DNA of 64,000 bases. Source: Bacteroidales bacterium (GTDB taxonomy: Bacteria; Bacteroidota; Bacteroidia; Bacteroidales; UBA932). Shown here one piece after another: positions 19,544 to 28,864 of the stretch. Numbering within the stretch: position 1 is the first letter of the stretch; every line of letters begins with the position of its first letter. The translations under genes were made by a program, and so were the position numbers. The stretch lies in assembly GCA_017415715.1 (NCBI GenBank), contig JAFQFD010000029.1:1-64000 (forward strand), given 5' to 3'. The notes beneath the pieces are model-generated. The model was given only the letters and a program-made list of their open reading frames with translations, searched no databases and was not told the DNA's origin.

Positions 19544-20107
19544 CTACTTTGTCTTTAATATCCATACGCCAGGAGGGCAGATGCCCCATCGGCGCGCTTC
19601 CTCGATTCCGAGTCTCGCATTATAGATGTGATCAACAGGGCTGCATCCTACAGCAATCATACCATTTTTGAGATCAATCGTATGAAGAGCCATGTCCATA
19701 GCGCTATTCTCATCCTCAGCATTCTTTATCAGCCTCTCAGCATTTGCGCGTGTCCTGAATGATCCGAGAATCACACGATATGCAGACTCGGTCGCATATT
19801 CCCATTCAAGATAAGGGTCAGCAGCTATGCCTCCGAACCTGGAAGCATCGATAACCATTATTCCATTGTCCTTCAGCCACTGAAGAGTCTCAACAGAGTC
19901 TTGCTCAGCCTTCTGCACTGCAGCGATGGAGTCTCTGATCTCCTGCTCACGGATCTCCTTCTTCTGGATGTCGGCAAGCATTTCCATACGCTTTGCCTCA
20001 ATCACATCACTTGTAGGTCTTCCTGCAATCTTACGGAAGAAATCGCATCCCGACACTGTAAACATCACAGCGACAAGGAGAAGTATATAAGTCTTTTTCA
20101 TACGCAT
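19544..20107 (-). CDS. SPOR-domain lipoprotein
   Basis: A 187-residue lipoprotein (lipobox VSGC, Cys at residue 21 of the MRM start). A charged coiled region follows (EAKRMEMLADIQKKEIREQEIRDSIAAVQKAEQDS), then a C-terminal SPOR-like domain (YRVILGSFRTRANAERLIKNAEDENSAMDMALHTIDLKNGMIAVGCSPV). SPOR domains bind peptidoglycan with denuded glycan strands. It is the first gene of a two-gene unit with the M28-TonB fusion, suggesting a joint periplasmic function. Confidence 0.82.
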   Translation of the reverse strand: MRMKKTYILLLVAVMFTVSGCDFFRKIAGRPTSDVIEAKRMEMLADIQKKEIREQEIRDSIAAVQKAEQDSVETLQWLKDNGIMVIDASRFGGIAADPYLEWEYATESAYRVILGSFRTRANAERLIKNAEDENSAMDMALHTIDLKNGMIAVGCSPVDHIYNARLGIEEARRWGICPPGVWILKTK

Positions 20108-20178
20108 TCATTATTGCACATTCGTGCAAATTTAACGAATTAATACAGCGGGACAAAATAAAAGTGATATATTTGTAT

Positions 20179-21321
20179 ATGCATTTTGCGTCACTTCATA
20201 AGTTCCTCAGTATTACCGTCCTCATCACCCTGATGCTGGCCGGAAGCGCATTGCATGCAGATGCACAGGAACAGTATCCGGAGATACGCTTCCCTTACCC
20301 TTTCCCGATGGAGCTGCAGATTCCGTCCAACGATACTTTGGAGATATGCGTGATGGGAGATGTGATGATGCACACGAAACAGATCGAAAACGCCCGCAGA
20401 GATGGCTGCAGATATGATTTCAGCTCATATTTCCAGTTCATCGAAGACGACATAAGGAGTGCAGACATAGCAGTTGCGAACATGGAGTTCACCCTGGCGG
20501 GAGAGCCATACACCGGCTACCCGTGCTTCTCCGCTCCGGACAATCTGGCAAGATACCTCGCAGAATGCGGGTTCGACGTATTTCTCACGGCAAACAACCA
20601 CATCTATGACAAGGGAGCGGCAGGAGCGGCAAGGACTCTGAAGATATATCGCGAGCTTGAGGAGGAATATGGCATAGCAATAGCCGGGATGGCTGAAGAC
20701 GAAGCGTCAACAGGGATTGCGACGCTGAGTAAGAATGGCATCAGCATCGCATTTGTAAATATGACATACGGGACCAATCTGGGAATCGGTTCACATTGGC
20801 CGAAAGTATACAGACTGTCAGACAGACAGGTCATAGAAGAAGCCATGGCAAAAGCGGAAGAATGCGACGTCACAATAGCGCTGCCGCACTGGGGTGAAGA
20901 GTACAAGCTCATTCATAACGCCCGCCAGGAAGAAGCTGCGAAATGGCTCATAAGCCTGGGGGCAGACCTGATAATAGGAGCGCATCCGCATGTGATACAG
21001 GACTGCATGAAGACTGATGACGTCACTGTTGCATACTCACTGGGAAACGCCGTTTCCAACATGAGCGCGGAAAACACCCAGCTGGAACTGATGGCCACAG
21101 TCCGGATAGTGAGACACCTCAACGGAAGGATAGAAGTCACCGAACCGGAGTTCAGATACCTGTGGTGCTCAAGGCCAGGAGGATACAACAATTCATACAC
21201 AGTACTGCCTGTCAAGGATTTCATAGGAACTCGCGAACAATGGCAAGGACCTTGGGAGTATGACAAAATGATGAGAACATACAGGCATGTTCAGGAAAAG
21301 ACAAGAATAACAGAGCAATAA
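20179..21321 (+). CDS. CapA family protein (poly-gamma-glutamate capsule-type metallophosphatase fold)
   Basis: A 380-residue protein with a signal peptide (to about residue 30) and the CapA/PgsA fold: EICVMGDVMMHTKQ, DIAVANMEFTLAGEP, FLTANNHIYDKGAAGAART, LPHWGEEYKLIHNARQEEAAKWLISLGADLIIGAHPHVIQ. The Asp/His/Asn set resembles calcineurin-like phosphoesterases. I chose the ATG at 20179 over a GTG at 20164. It overlaps the phoH-like gene by one base (TAATG). Despite the family name there are no capB/capC neighbours, so polyglutamate capsule synthesis is not indicated; an envelope phosphoesterase role is more likely. Confidence 0.87.
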   Translation: MHFASLHKFLSITVLITLMLAGSALHADAQEQYPEIRFPYPFPMELQIPSNDTLEICVMGDVMMHTKQIENARRDGCRYDFSSYFQFIEDDIRSADIAVANMEFTLAGEPYTGYPCFSAPDNLARYLAECGFDVFLTANNHIYDKGAAGAARTLKIYRELEEEYGIAIAGMAEDEASTGIATLSKNGISIAFVNMTYGTNLGIGSHWPKVYRLSDRQVIEEAMAKAEECDVTIALPHWGEEYKLIHNARQEEAAKWLISLGADLIIGAHPHVIQDCMKTDDVTVAYSLGNAVSNMSAENTQLELMATVRIVRHLNGRIEVTEPEFRYLWCSRPGGYNNSYTVLPVKDFIGTREQWQGPWEYDKMMRTYRHVQEKTRITEQ

Positions 21322-22265
21322 TGAGCAAGAAGACTATTACACTCGAAGCTATCGACCACATCGAAATCTACGGGGCGGCCAACAAGAATCTGGAGGCCCT
21401 GTGCAGCTACTTCCCGGAACTTAAGGTAGTGGCAAGGGGATGCGAAATCATCCTCGAAGGCAAGGAAGAGGACATAGAAAAGTTCTCCACAAAGCTCAAC
21501 CAGCTGATTGAGAGAAGACAGCACAAGATGAACATAACCCCATATGATGTGGAGGATCTGTTTGACGGCGAATCGTCACCGGACAGATTCAAGCTATGCG
21601 GCAATTCCGTCATCGTGCATGGCAACGACGGCAAGCCGATCAAGGCCAGGAACAGGACTCAGGAAGATATGGTGAAATCATACTTTGAGAACGACCTCAT
21701 CTTTGCCGTCGGCCCCGCCGGAACAGGAAAGACATACATAGCCATTGCATTGGCCGTCAGAGCTTTGAAGAACAGGGAGATCAAGAGGATCATCCTCACC
21801 CGCCCTGCAGTGGAGGCAGGAGAACGCCTCGGCTTCCTGCCCGGTGACCTCAAGGACAAGCTCGACCCGTATCTTCAGCCTCTGTACGACGCCCTGGGCG
21901 ACATGATCCCCCCTAAGAGACTCCAGGAATTCATGGCGGAAGGCACCATCCAGATCGCGCCGCTTGCATACATGCGCGGCCGCACCCTGGACAGGGCATG
22001 CGTGATCCTGGACGAGGCCCAGAACACCAACCTCGGTCAGCTCAAGATGTTCCTGACACGTATGGGATGCGATGCAAAATTCATCGTGACAGGAGACGCA
22101 AGCCAGATAGACCTTCCGAACAAGAACGACTCAGGCCTGCTCAAAGGCATAGAACTGACCAAAAACATAAAGGGCATCAAGACAATCTTCTTCAAGAATG
22201 AAGACATTGTCCGACACCCGTTGGTTGCAAAGATTGTCAAGGCTTTCGACAAAGGGCTTCAATAA
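21321..22265 (+). CDS. PhoH-like ATPase
   Basis: A 314-residue PhoH family protein of the YbeZ type. It has a KH-like N-terminus (ITLEAIDHIEIYGAANKNLEALCSYF) and a P-loop ATPase core: Walker A VGPAGTGKTYIA, ILTRPAVEAGERLGFLPGD, Walker B CVILDEAQNT, and the VTGDASQIDLP motif. Characterised relatives work with YbeY in ribosome and RNA metabolism. Translation is coupled to the capA-like gene by the TAATG overlap. A strong terminator follows. Confidence 0.93.
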   Translation: MSKKTITLEAIDHIEIYGAANKNLEALCSYFPELKVVARGCEIILEGKEEDIEKFSTKLNQLIERRQHKMNITPYDVEDLFDGESSPDRFKLCGNSVIVHGNDGKPIKARNRTQEDMVKSYFENDLIFAVGPAGTGKTYIAIALAVRALKNREIKRIILTRPAVEAGERLGFLPGDLKDKLDPYLQPLYDALGDMIPPKRLQEFMAEGTIQIAPLAYMRGRTLDRACVILDEAQNTNLGQLKMFLTRMGCDAKFIVTGDASQIDLPNKNDSGLLKGIELTKNIKGIKTIFFKNEDIVRHPLVAKIVKAFDKGLQ

Positions 22266-22276
22266 TCTTTACAAGC

Positions 22277-22315
22277 AAAAAAAAGAGGGCGACATTCTGT
22301 CGTCCTCTTCTTTTT
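22277..22315. terminator. Bidirectional terminator between phoH-like and TPR genes
   Basis: An imperfect inverted repeat: AAAAAGAGGGCGACA, short TTC loop, TGTCGTCCTCTTCTTTTT, with A-rich and T-rich ends suiting termination of both the plus-strand phoH-like and the minus-strand TPR transcripts. Confidence 0.8.
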
Positions 22316-22321
22316 GTTGAA

Positions 22322-23635
22322 TTATTTGTTCAGATAAGCGTTGTACTCATCGAACTTCTGCTGATACTGAGCGTCCTTGTTTCTGAGGACGAAGCAGATA
22401 GACTTGATTGTGTTTGCGATGTCCTTCTTGAAGGTTGCATCCTCAGGCATGAGAGAGAATGCCTTCTCGAGCTCTGTGAGAGCAGAGATGCACATTGTCT
22501 CGTACTTCTCCATGAGTGCCTCGTAAGCAGCCTGCTCGAATGTCTCCTGACCCTCGTTGAAGTAAACGTTTCCACGGTCGATGTAGTAACCGCCGAGAGC
22601 GATGTATGGATCAGCTGCATCCGGAGCGATCTCGATGCTCTTTCTGTATGCTGCCTCAGCCTTGTCCCAGTCCTCGAGACGCTTGTAGATGTCACCCTCC
22701 ACTCTGTAGATTGAAGCATTGTCCGGCATAGCCTTCTTTGCCTTTTCAATGAGGTTGAGGAGCTGGCTCTCACCGCCTTCCTTAGGGAGATAGTAGTTGA
22801 TGAGACCTACGAGGAGGTTGGCATTCTCAGGATAGAGGGCAAAGCCTTCCTCAAGAACCTTGATACCTGTTTCCTCGTCACCTAGCTTCATGTAAACATC
22901 ACCGAGTGATGGGAAGAGGTTACCTTCCTCTGCATAATATCCGATCTCACGGCATCTGTTGAAATAATTCTTTGCCTCTTCATAGTTTCCACCCTGCATG
23001 TGGATGTAACCTGCATAGTAAAGATAAGTTGTATCTGCCTGAGAAAGAGGTGCAGTCTCTGAAGCATTTGCAGCCTTTCCGATGAGCGTCGCAGCATTCT
23101 TGAAGTCACCAAGTGTATATTTATCCATACCGGCAGCGAAATACTTCTCTGCAACAGACTTGATGCCGTCCTTGACATCCTTGATCTTTGAGCCCTTCAC
23201 GTCAACCTCAGCAGCCTTTGCATATGCCTCGAGAGCACCTGCGAGAGCATCCTCATATACAGGCTTTGTAACCTCAACCATCCTGAGGACATCGCTACCA
23301 TCAAAGTAAAGAACCTTGTCAGCGTGAGTCTCCTTCTTGAAAGGAGTTCCATCTATGACAACTTCCTCAACCGAGAGAGCCTTCTTGAGACCCATCATCT
23401 GCTCGAGCTGAACGCGAGGAGTATTGAGAAGAAGATTGCCTGTAGGAGCGTCATACGCATCCATGTAAGCCTTTGCAAGCTTGGTCCAAGTCGCAACCTT
23501 TGCTGCCTTCTTCGGATTTTCAGCAGCTGCCTTTGCACTCTCAACCGCCTTCTTGGCAGCTTCCGGAGTCTTTACCTGTGCATCAGCCACCTGTACTGCC
23601 AGGAGAACTGCCAATGCAATAAGAATTCTTTTCAT
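22322..23635 (-). CDS. Secreted tetratricopeptide-repeat protein
   Basis: A 437-residue exported protein (signal peptide MKRILIALAVLLAVQVADA) with several TPR units, clearest at YLYYAGYIHMQGGNYEEAKNYFNRC, LFPSLGDVYMKLGDEETGIKVLEEGFALYPENA, IYRVEGDIYKRLEDWDKAEAAYRKSIEIAPDAADPYIALGGYYI. It lies 20 bp downstream of gyrA on the same strand and is probably co-transcribed with it. The role is likely a periplasmic scaffold; no partner can be named. Confidence 0.88.
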   Translation of the reverse strand: MKRILIALAVLLAVQVADAQVKTPEAAKKAVESAKAAAENPKKAAKVATWTKLAKAYMDAYDAPTGNLLLNTPRVQLEQMMGLKKALSVEEVVIDGTPFKKETHADKVLYFDGSDVLRMVEVTKPVYEDALAGALEAYAKAAEVDVKGSKIKDVKDGIKSVAEKYFAAGMDKYTLGDFKNAATLIGKAANASETAPLSQADTTYLYYAGYIHMQGGNYEEAKNYFNRCREIGYYAEEGNLFPSLGDVYMKLGDEETGIKVLEEGFALYPENANLLVGLINYYLPKEGGESQLLNLIEKAKKAMPDNASIYRVEGDIYKRLEDWDKAEAAYRKSIEIAPDAADPYIALGGYYIDRGNVYFNEGQETFEQAAYEALMEKYETMCISALTELEKAFSLMPEDATFKKDIANTIKSICFVLRNKDAQYQQKFDEYNAYLNK

Positions 23636-23655
23636 AATGTGTGGTATTAAGTTAA

Positions 23656-26187
23656 TTATTCATTAGTCTGTTCCGGTGCTGGTGCTTCCTGCACCTCAGG
23701 TGCCGGAGTCTCAGCCTGCTCTTCGTCAGTCTTGTTGACTGCGGATACCGCAGCGATCGCATCACCGTCCTTTATATTAATAAGCTTGACACCCTGGGTG
23801 GCACGTCCTGCAACCTTGATTCCAGCCACAGCCATCCTGATGGTAAGTCCCGAACGGTTGATGATCATGAGGTCATTCTCATCGGTAACGTTCTTTATAG
23901 CCACCAGAGAGCCTGTCTTCTCTGTTATGTTCAAGGTCTTGACACCCTTTCCACCTCTGTTTGTCTTGCGATATTCATCGAACTCCGAGCGTTTTCCATA
24001 ACCATGCTCGCTGACAACAAGAATGCTGTGCGATGCGGCATCGTCTGCTGCAGGATCATATGTGATCATGCCCACAACTTCATCATCCTCATCAATATTT
24101 ATGCCACGTACTCCTGACGCCGTCCTTCCGAGCGCACGCGCATCGGTCTCGTCGAAGCGGCAGCAGCGGCCCTTGCGGCCTGCGAGGAGGATCTCGCTCT
24201 GTCCGTTCGTCATCACTGCCTCGAGGAGTTCGTCTCCGTCGCGGACCGTGATTGCGATGACACCGTTTGTACGAGGACGTGAATATGCCTCGAGCGAAGT
24301 CTTCTTGATTATACCCTTCTTGGTTGCAAGCACGATGTAGTTGTTGTTCACATAGTCCTCGTCCTTGAGGTTGCGTACATTCAGGTATGCCTTGATCTTG
24401 TCATCCGGCTCAATGTTGATGACATTCTGGATTGCACGGCCCTTCGACGCACGCGATCCCTCCGGAATCTCGTATACCTTGAGCCAGTAGCAGCGTCCGT
24501 TCTGAGTGAAGAGGAGCATTGTGCTGTGCATGTTGGCGACATAGATGTGCTCTATGAAGTCCTCGTCACGGGTCGCGCTTCCCTTCATTCCCACGCCACC
24601 TCTGTTCTGGAGGCGATACTCGGTGAGAGACGTCCTCTTGATATATCCAAGGTGAGAGATTGTGATCACCACATCCTCGTCAGCGTAGAAGTCCTCCGGA
24701 TTGAACTCTTCTGCCGAGAGTGCGATCTCTGTCCTTCTCTTGTCTCCGTATTTCTCCTTCATCTCAAGAGTCTCATCCTTGATGATGCCCAGCTGCATGC
24801 TCTCGTTTGCAAGAACATCCTCGCAGTACTTGATGAACTTCATGAGCTCGTCGTACTCGCTCTGGAGCTTCTCTCTTTCGAGTCCTGTGAGCTGGCGGAG
24901 CCTCATCTCCACGATAGCGGTAGCCTGCGCTTCAGAGAAATCGAATGTCGCCATGAGCTCGCTCTTTGCATCGTCCACGTTCTTTGACGAACGAATGATG
25001 TTGATGATCTGGTCGATCACGTCGAGAGCCTTGAGGAGTCCCTCGAGGATATGGGCTCTCTTCTGAGCCTTTTCGAGGTCGAACTTCGTTCTTCTGAGGA
25101 TCACCTCATGTCTGTGCTTCACGAAGTATTTGATGAGCTCCTTGAGGTTGAGCGTACGAGGGCGTCCGTTCACAAGGGCCACGTTGTTCACAGAGAAGCT
25201 TGACTGAAGCGGAGTGTACTTGAAGAGGGTGTTGAGCACAACATTTGAGTTTGCATCCTTCTTCAGGCGGATCACGATGCGGACTCCCTTCATTGTAGTC
25301 TCATCGTTGATGTATGAGATGCCTTCGATCTTCTTGGCCTCGACGAGCTCGGCGATCTTCTCGATCATCTCCCTCTTGTTGACCATGTAAGGGATCTCGG
25401 TAACGACTATGGTCTCGCGTCCCGAATCACTCACCTCTATCTCGGTCTTCGAGCGGATCACGATGCGGCCGCGACCAGTCTCGAACGCGTCCTTGATGCC
25501 CTGACGTCCCTGGATGATGCCTCCCGTAGGGAAATCCGGACCCTTTACATACTGCATCAGTTCCTCTACAGTGATCTCAGGGTTGTCAATGTATGCGCAG
25601 ATTGCATCGCAGCACTCTGTGAGGTTGTGCGGAGCCATGTTTGTCGCCATACCTACCGCGATACCAGAAGATCCGTTCAGAAGAAGAAGAGGAATCTTCG
25701 TTGGAAGCACTGTAGGCTCCTGGAGAGAGTCGTCGAAGTTGTTCTGGAAGTCCACTGTATCCTTGTCAAGATCTGCAAGAACCTCGTCTGCGAGCTTCGA
25801 GAGCTTTGCCTCGGTGTATCGCATCGCAGCGACAGGGTCGCCGTCCATAGATCCGAAGTTACCCTGTCCGAAGACAAGCGGATATCTGAGGCTCCAGTCC
25901 TGAGCCATTCTGGCCATTGCGTCATATACGCTTGAGTCACCATGCGGATGGTACTTACCGAGAACCTCACCGACGATACGGGCTGACTTCTTTGTCTGGC
26001 TTGTATGTCTGAGGCCGAGGCCGTCCATTCCGAAAAGAACTCTTCTATGTACAGGCTTGAAACCGTCACGCACGTCAGGGAGGGCCCTGGACACGATCAC
26101 AGACATGGAGTAGTCAATGTAGGCACTCCTCATCTGCTCGTCGATGTTCACCTGCTCAATTCTACCTGTTTTTCCTTCGTTTTCCAT
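23656..26187 (-). CDS. gyrA: DNA gyrase subunit A
   Basis: An 843-residue type IIA topoisomerase subunit. The breakage-reunion domain has [21 protein letters not shown], the quinolone-resistance-determining region [18 protein letters not shown] with Ser and Asp at the positions of E. coli Ser83 and Asp87 (susceptible-type residues), and the active-site Tyr in [11 protein letters not shown]. The C-terminal beta-pinwheel has a GyrA-box-like NRGGKG. A Glu/Pro/Ala-rich tail ends the protein. Its promoter overlaps that of clpC, which runs the other way. Confidence 0.97.
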   Translation of the reverse strand: MENEGKTGRIEQVNIDEQMRSAYIDYSMSVIVSRALPDVRDGFKPVHRRVLFGMDGLGLRHTSQTKKSARIVGEVLGKYHPHGDSSVYDAMARMAQDWSLRYPLVFGQGNFGSMDGDPVAAMRYTEAKLSKLADEVLADLDKDTVDFQNNFDDSLQEPTVLPTKIPLLLLNGSSGIAVGMATNMAPHNLTECCDAICAYIDNPEITVEELMQYVKGPDFPTGGIIQGRQGIKDAFETGRGRIVIRSKTEIEVSDSGRETIVVTEIPYMVNKREMIEKIAELVEAKKIEGISYINDETTMKGVRIVIRLKKDANSNVVLNTLFKYTPLQSSFSVNNVALVNGRPRTLNLKELIKYFVKHRHEVILRRTKFDLEKAQKRAHILEGLLKALDVIDQIINIIRSSKNVDDAKSELMATFDFSEAQATAIVEMRLRQLTGLEREKLQSEYDELMKFIKYCEDVLANESMQLGIIKDETLEMKEKYGDKRRTEIALSAEEFNPEDFYADEDVVITISHLGYIKRTSLTEYRLQNRGGVGMKGSATRDEDFIEHIYVANMHSTMLLFTQNGRCYWLKVYEIPEGSRASKGRAIQNVINIEPDDKIKAYLNVRNLKDEDYVNNNYIVLATKKGIIKKTSLEAYSRPRTNGVIAITVRDGDELLEAVMTNGQSEILLAGRKGRCCRFDETDARALGRTASGVRGINIDEDDEVVGMITYDPAADDAASHSILVVSEHGYGKRSEFDEYRKTNRGGKGVKTLNITEKTGSLVAIKNVTDENDLMIINRSGLTIRMAVAGIKVAGRATQGVKLINIKDGDAIAAVSAVNKTDEEQAETPAPEVQEAPAPEQTNE

Positions 26188-26222
26188 ATATGAATTTTAC
26201 TTTTTGTTCTTCATTATACATC

Positions 26223-26259
26223 TTGGCAAAGTTACGAAAAAATTAGTAAATTTGTGCAA
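26223..26259. promoter_or_regulatory. Overlapping divergent promoters of gyrA (-) and clpC (+)
   Basis: Plus strand: TTG (26223-26225), 21 bp, TAAATTTG (26247-26254), driving clpC. Minus strand: TTG (26257-26259), 22 bp, TAACTTTG (26227-26234), driving gyrA. The two elements interleave over 37 bp so that polymerase can probably occupy only one at a time. Confidence 0.6.
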
Positions 26260-26283
26260 TCAAATTTGATTTTAATTCACACC

Positions 26284-28632
26284 ATGGAAATAGGCATATC
26301 AGACGAACTCAATTCGATAATCAACTTCTCCAGGGAAGAGGCCATGAGGACCGGATGCTACGGCATCGCCCCCGATCATCTTTTCCTTGGAATACTCCGC
26401 CACAGGGAGAACGCAGGATGCGATGCGCTCATGGGATGCGGCGTGGATGTCAACGAGATGAAGCAGTTCATCGACAGCCGCATCTTCACCAACGAGCACA
26501 TTCCCTACTCGGACATCGACAGCGTCACATTCTCGCGCGGCGCGCAGAACGTGCTGAGCTTCACCATCCTGGAGGCGACGAAGGTGCGCAGCGCGTCAGC
26601 GTCTTCGCAGCACCTGCTGCTGGCTCTGTGCAGGGAAGGAAGCTCATACGGAAGCTCATACCTCCACGACCTGGGAATCGGATATGGAGTGATCTACAAG
26701 TATCTGGACAAGAACGACATGCTTGACAGGGACAGCGTGGACAAGAACTCACCTGTGAAGAGCAGGGAGCAGGACGAGGACGAGCCTCAGATCCGCATAA
26801 GGGCAGTCCATGAAGGCGATCCGGAACAGGAAAGGCAGATGTCGCCGCTCGAGGAATTCGGATATGACATGACCAAGGCCGCCAGAGAAGGCAAGCTGGA
26901 CCCGCTTGTAGGACGAGAGGAAGAGATCCAGAGGGTCATACAGATCCTTGGAAGAAGAAGGAAGAACAATCCTATGCTTGTAGGAGATCCCGGAGTGGGC
27001 AAATCGGCCATCGTTGAAGGAATTGCGATAAAGATCGTCACAGGAGACATCCCTCCGGTACTAGCCGACAAGAGGCTCATCGCGCTTGACATGGGATCGA
27101 TTGTGGCAGGTACGAAATATCGCGGAGACTTCGAGAAAAGACTCAAGAACATCATAAACGAGGTGGCTGCAAGCCCGGATGTGATACTCTTCATCGACGA
27201 ATTCCACACAATCGTCGGAGCGGGCGGAGCTTCCGGAAGCCTTGATGCAGCCAACATGCTCAAGCCGGCGCTTGCAAGGGGCGACATACAGTGCATCGGA
27301 GCGACGACTCTTGACGAGTTCAGGAAGAATGTGGAGAAGGATGGAGCGCTTGACAGACGATTCCAGAAGATAGTCGTCGAGCACACAGACATTCCTCAGT
27401 CGATATCCATTCTTGACAGACTCAAGACCAATTACGAGAAGCATCACAATGTCATATACACCGACGAGGCGATCGAGGCATGTGTAAGGATGTCAGACAG
27501 ATACATTACTGACAGATGCCTTCCTGACAAGGCGATCGACGCGATGGACGAGGCCGGATCAATGGTCAGACTCAAGAACACGGACAAGACCGGATACGTC
27601 ACCGCTGACGACGTGGCGGACGTAATATCGAAGATGACCGGAATTCCTTCCGGAAAGATAGCTGAAAGCGAGGGCATCAGACTCGTGAAGATGCGCAAGA
27701 AGCTTCAGGCCGCCATCATCGGCCAGGACGAAGCTATCGACAAGGTGGTCCGCGCGATACAGCGCAACCGCGCCGGCATCAAGGACCCGGGAAAGCCTAT
27801 CGGAACATTCATATTCTTCGGCCCTACCGGAGTCGGAAAGACTCAGCTGGCGAAGTCTCTTGCAGAGTACCTGTTTGATTCTGAGGAGAATATGGTAAGA
27901 CTTGATATGAGCGAATACATGGAGAAGTTCAACGTATCAAGGCTCATCGGAGCGCCTCCTGGCTATGTCGGATTTGAGGAAGGAGGTCAGCTGAGCGAAA
28001 GGGTGAGACGCAAGCCATACTGCGTGGTCCTTCTGGACGAGATCGAGAAGTCGCATCCTGACGTGTTCAACCTGCTGCTGCAGGTCATGGACGAAGGAAG
28101 GCTTACGGACAGCAACGGACGCACCGTAAGTTTCAGGAACACCATTGTAATCATGACATCGAATGTGGGCAGCCGCGAGCTGGATGACTATGGCTCGGGA
28201 GTCGGTTTCAACACATCCGGCAAGAACGTCTCGATGAACAGGAAGGCTGTGCTCGAAAAGGCTGTGCGCAAGGTGTTCCCTCCTGAATTCATAAACAGGG
28301 TTGACGAGCAGGTATTCTTCAATCCTCTCTCGAAGGAGGACATCGAGAAGATCATCGACATCGAGCTCAAGGGGCTCAGGAGGCGTGTCAAGGAGGCCGG
28401 ATTCGACCTCAGGATCACTCCTGCAGCAAAAAGATTTGTCGCAGAGGAAGGGTATGATCCAAGCTATGGCGCAAGACCTCTCAAGAGAGCCGTGCAGCGT
28501 TTCATCGAAGACCCCGTGTCGGAACACATAATCACGGAAAGGATGATTTCCGGCAAGAAGGATCCGGACAGGAATGTGATACGCGTGAGTCTGACCAAAG
28601 ACAAGGACAATACTCTTGTCGAGTGGGCCTAG
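26284..28632 (+). CDS. clpC: ATP-dependent Clp protease ATP-binding subunit (ClpC/ClpA class)
   Basis: A 782-residue Hsp100 unfoldase. The N-terminal repeat domain (FSREEAMRTGCYGIAPDHLFLGILR) is followed by AAA1 (Walker A VGDPGVGKSAIVEG, Walker B ILFIDEFHT) and AAA2 (FGPTGVGKTQLAKSLAEYLF, VVLLDEIEKSHPDVFNLLLQVMDEG). It feeds substrates to ClpP. The ATG at 26284 is chosen; a GTG at 26254 would coincide with the -7 box. The UVR middle region of classical ClpC is not obvious, so the ClpC/ClpA name is by class. Its stop codon shares two bases with the stop of a facing small ORF. Confidence 0.93.
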   Translation: MEIGISDELNSIINFSREEAMRTGCYGIAPDHLFLGILRHRENAGCDALMGCGVDVNEMKQFIDSRIFTNEHIPYSDIDSVTFSRGAQNVLSFTILEATKVRSASASSQHLLLALCREGSSYGSSYLHDLGIGYGVIYKYLDKNDMLDRDSVDKNSPVKSREQDEDEPQIRIRAVHEGDPEQERQMSPLEEFGYDMTKAAREGKLDPLVGREEEIQRVIQILGRRRKNNPMLVGDPGVGKSAIVEGIAIKIVTGDIPPVLADKRLIALDMGSIVAGTKYRGDFEKRLKNIINEVAASPDVILFIDEFHTIVGAGGASGSLDAANMLKPALARGDIQCIGATTLDEFRKNVEKDGALDRRFQKIVVEHTDIPQSISILDRLKTNYEKHHNVIYTDEAIEACVRMSDRYITDRCLPDKAIDAMDEAGSMVRLKNTDKTGYVTADDVADVISKMTGIPSGKIAESEGIRLVKMRKKLQAAIIGQDEAIDKVVRAIQRNRAGIKDPGKPIGTFIFFGPTGVGKTQLAKSLAEYLFDSEENMVRLDMSEYMEKFNVSRLIGAPPGYVGFEEGGQLSERVRRKPYCVVLLDEIEKSHPDVFNLLLQVMDEGRLTDSNGRTVSFRNTIVIMTSNVGSRELDDYGSGVGFNTSGKNVSMNRKAVLEKAVRKVFPPEFINRVDEQVFFNPLSKEDIEKIIDIELKGLRRRVKEAGFDLRITPAAKRFVAEEGYDPSYGARPLKRAVQRFIEDPVSEHIITERMISGKKDPDRNVIRVSLTKDKDNTLVEWA

Positions 28633-28751
28633 GCCATGGTTATGTCCTGAATCTCCAGGCCAAGCTCATCAACGAGGTCTGCCATTGCCATGAAGGTCTC
28701 TTCTGATGCGAACATTGCACTGAGGCGTGATAAAGTGTCTGTTGTATTCAT
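28629..28751 (-). CDS. Small 40-residue ORF of unknown function
   Basis: An ORF of 40 codons beginning MNTTDTLSRLSAMF and ending EIQDITMA, mildly acidic and predicted helical. It is not recognisable as a known family. What argues for it being real: an ATG start, an upstream TACCTTTG -7 box (28774-28781) at the right distance, and few alternatives for that promoter. It converges on clpC, and the two TAG stops overlap in the palindrome CCTAGG. It may regulate or simply be a short peptide gene; coding status needs expression data. Confidence 0.45.
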   Translation of the reverse strand: MNTTDTLSRLSAMFASEETFMAMADLVDELGLEIQDITMA

Positions 28752-28773
28752 AACCGTTTCGTTTAACTGATTG

Positions 28774-28781
28774 CAAAGGTA
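28774..28781 (-). promoter_or_regulatory. -7 box upstream of the small ORF
   Basis: TACCTTTG on the minus strand, 22 bp upstream of the 40-residue ORF start. The upstream -33 region reads TTAAAG rather than TTG at about the right spacing, so only half of the promoter is clear. Confidence 0.4.
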
Positions 28782-28864
28782 ACGGCACCTTGTGCTACTT
28801 TAAGGCACATTAAGACATTTTTACATAAAATTTCTATATTTATCGTCAAATTCGTAGAAAAATT

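Noticed and set aside
20164..20181. TATATTTG box just before the capA-like ATG as promoter
   Set aside because: It would put the transcript start on or after the ATG and lacks a -33 partner; may be chance in AT-rich sequence.
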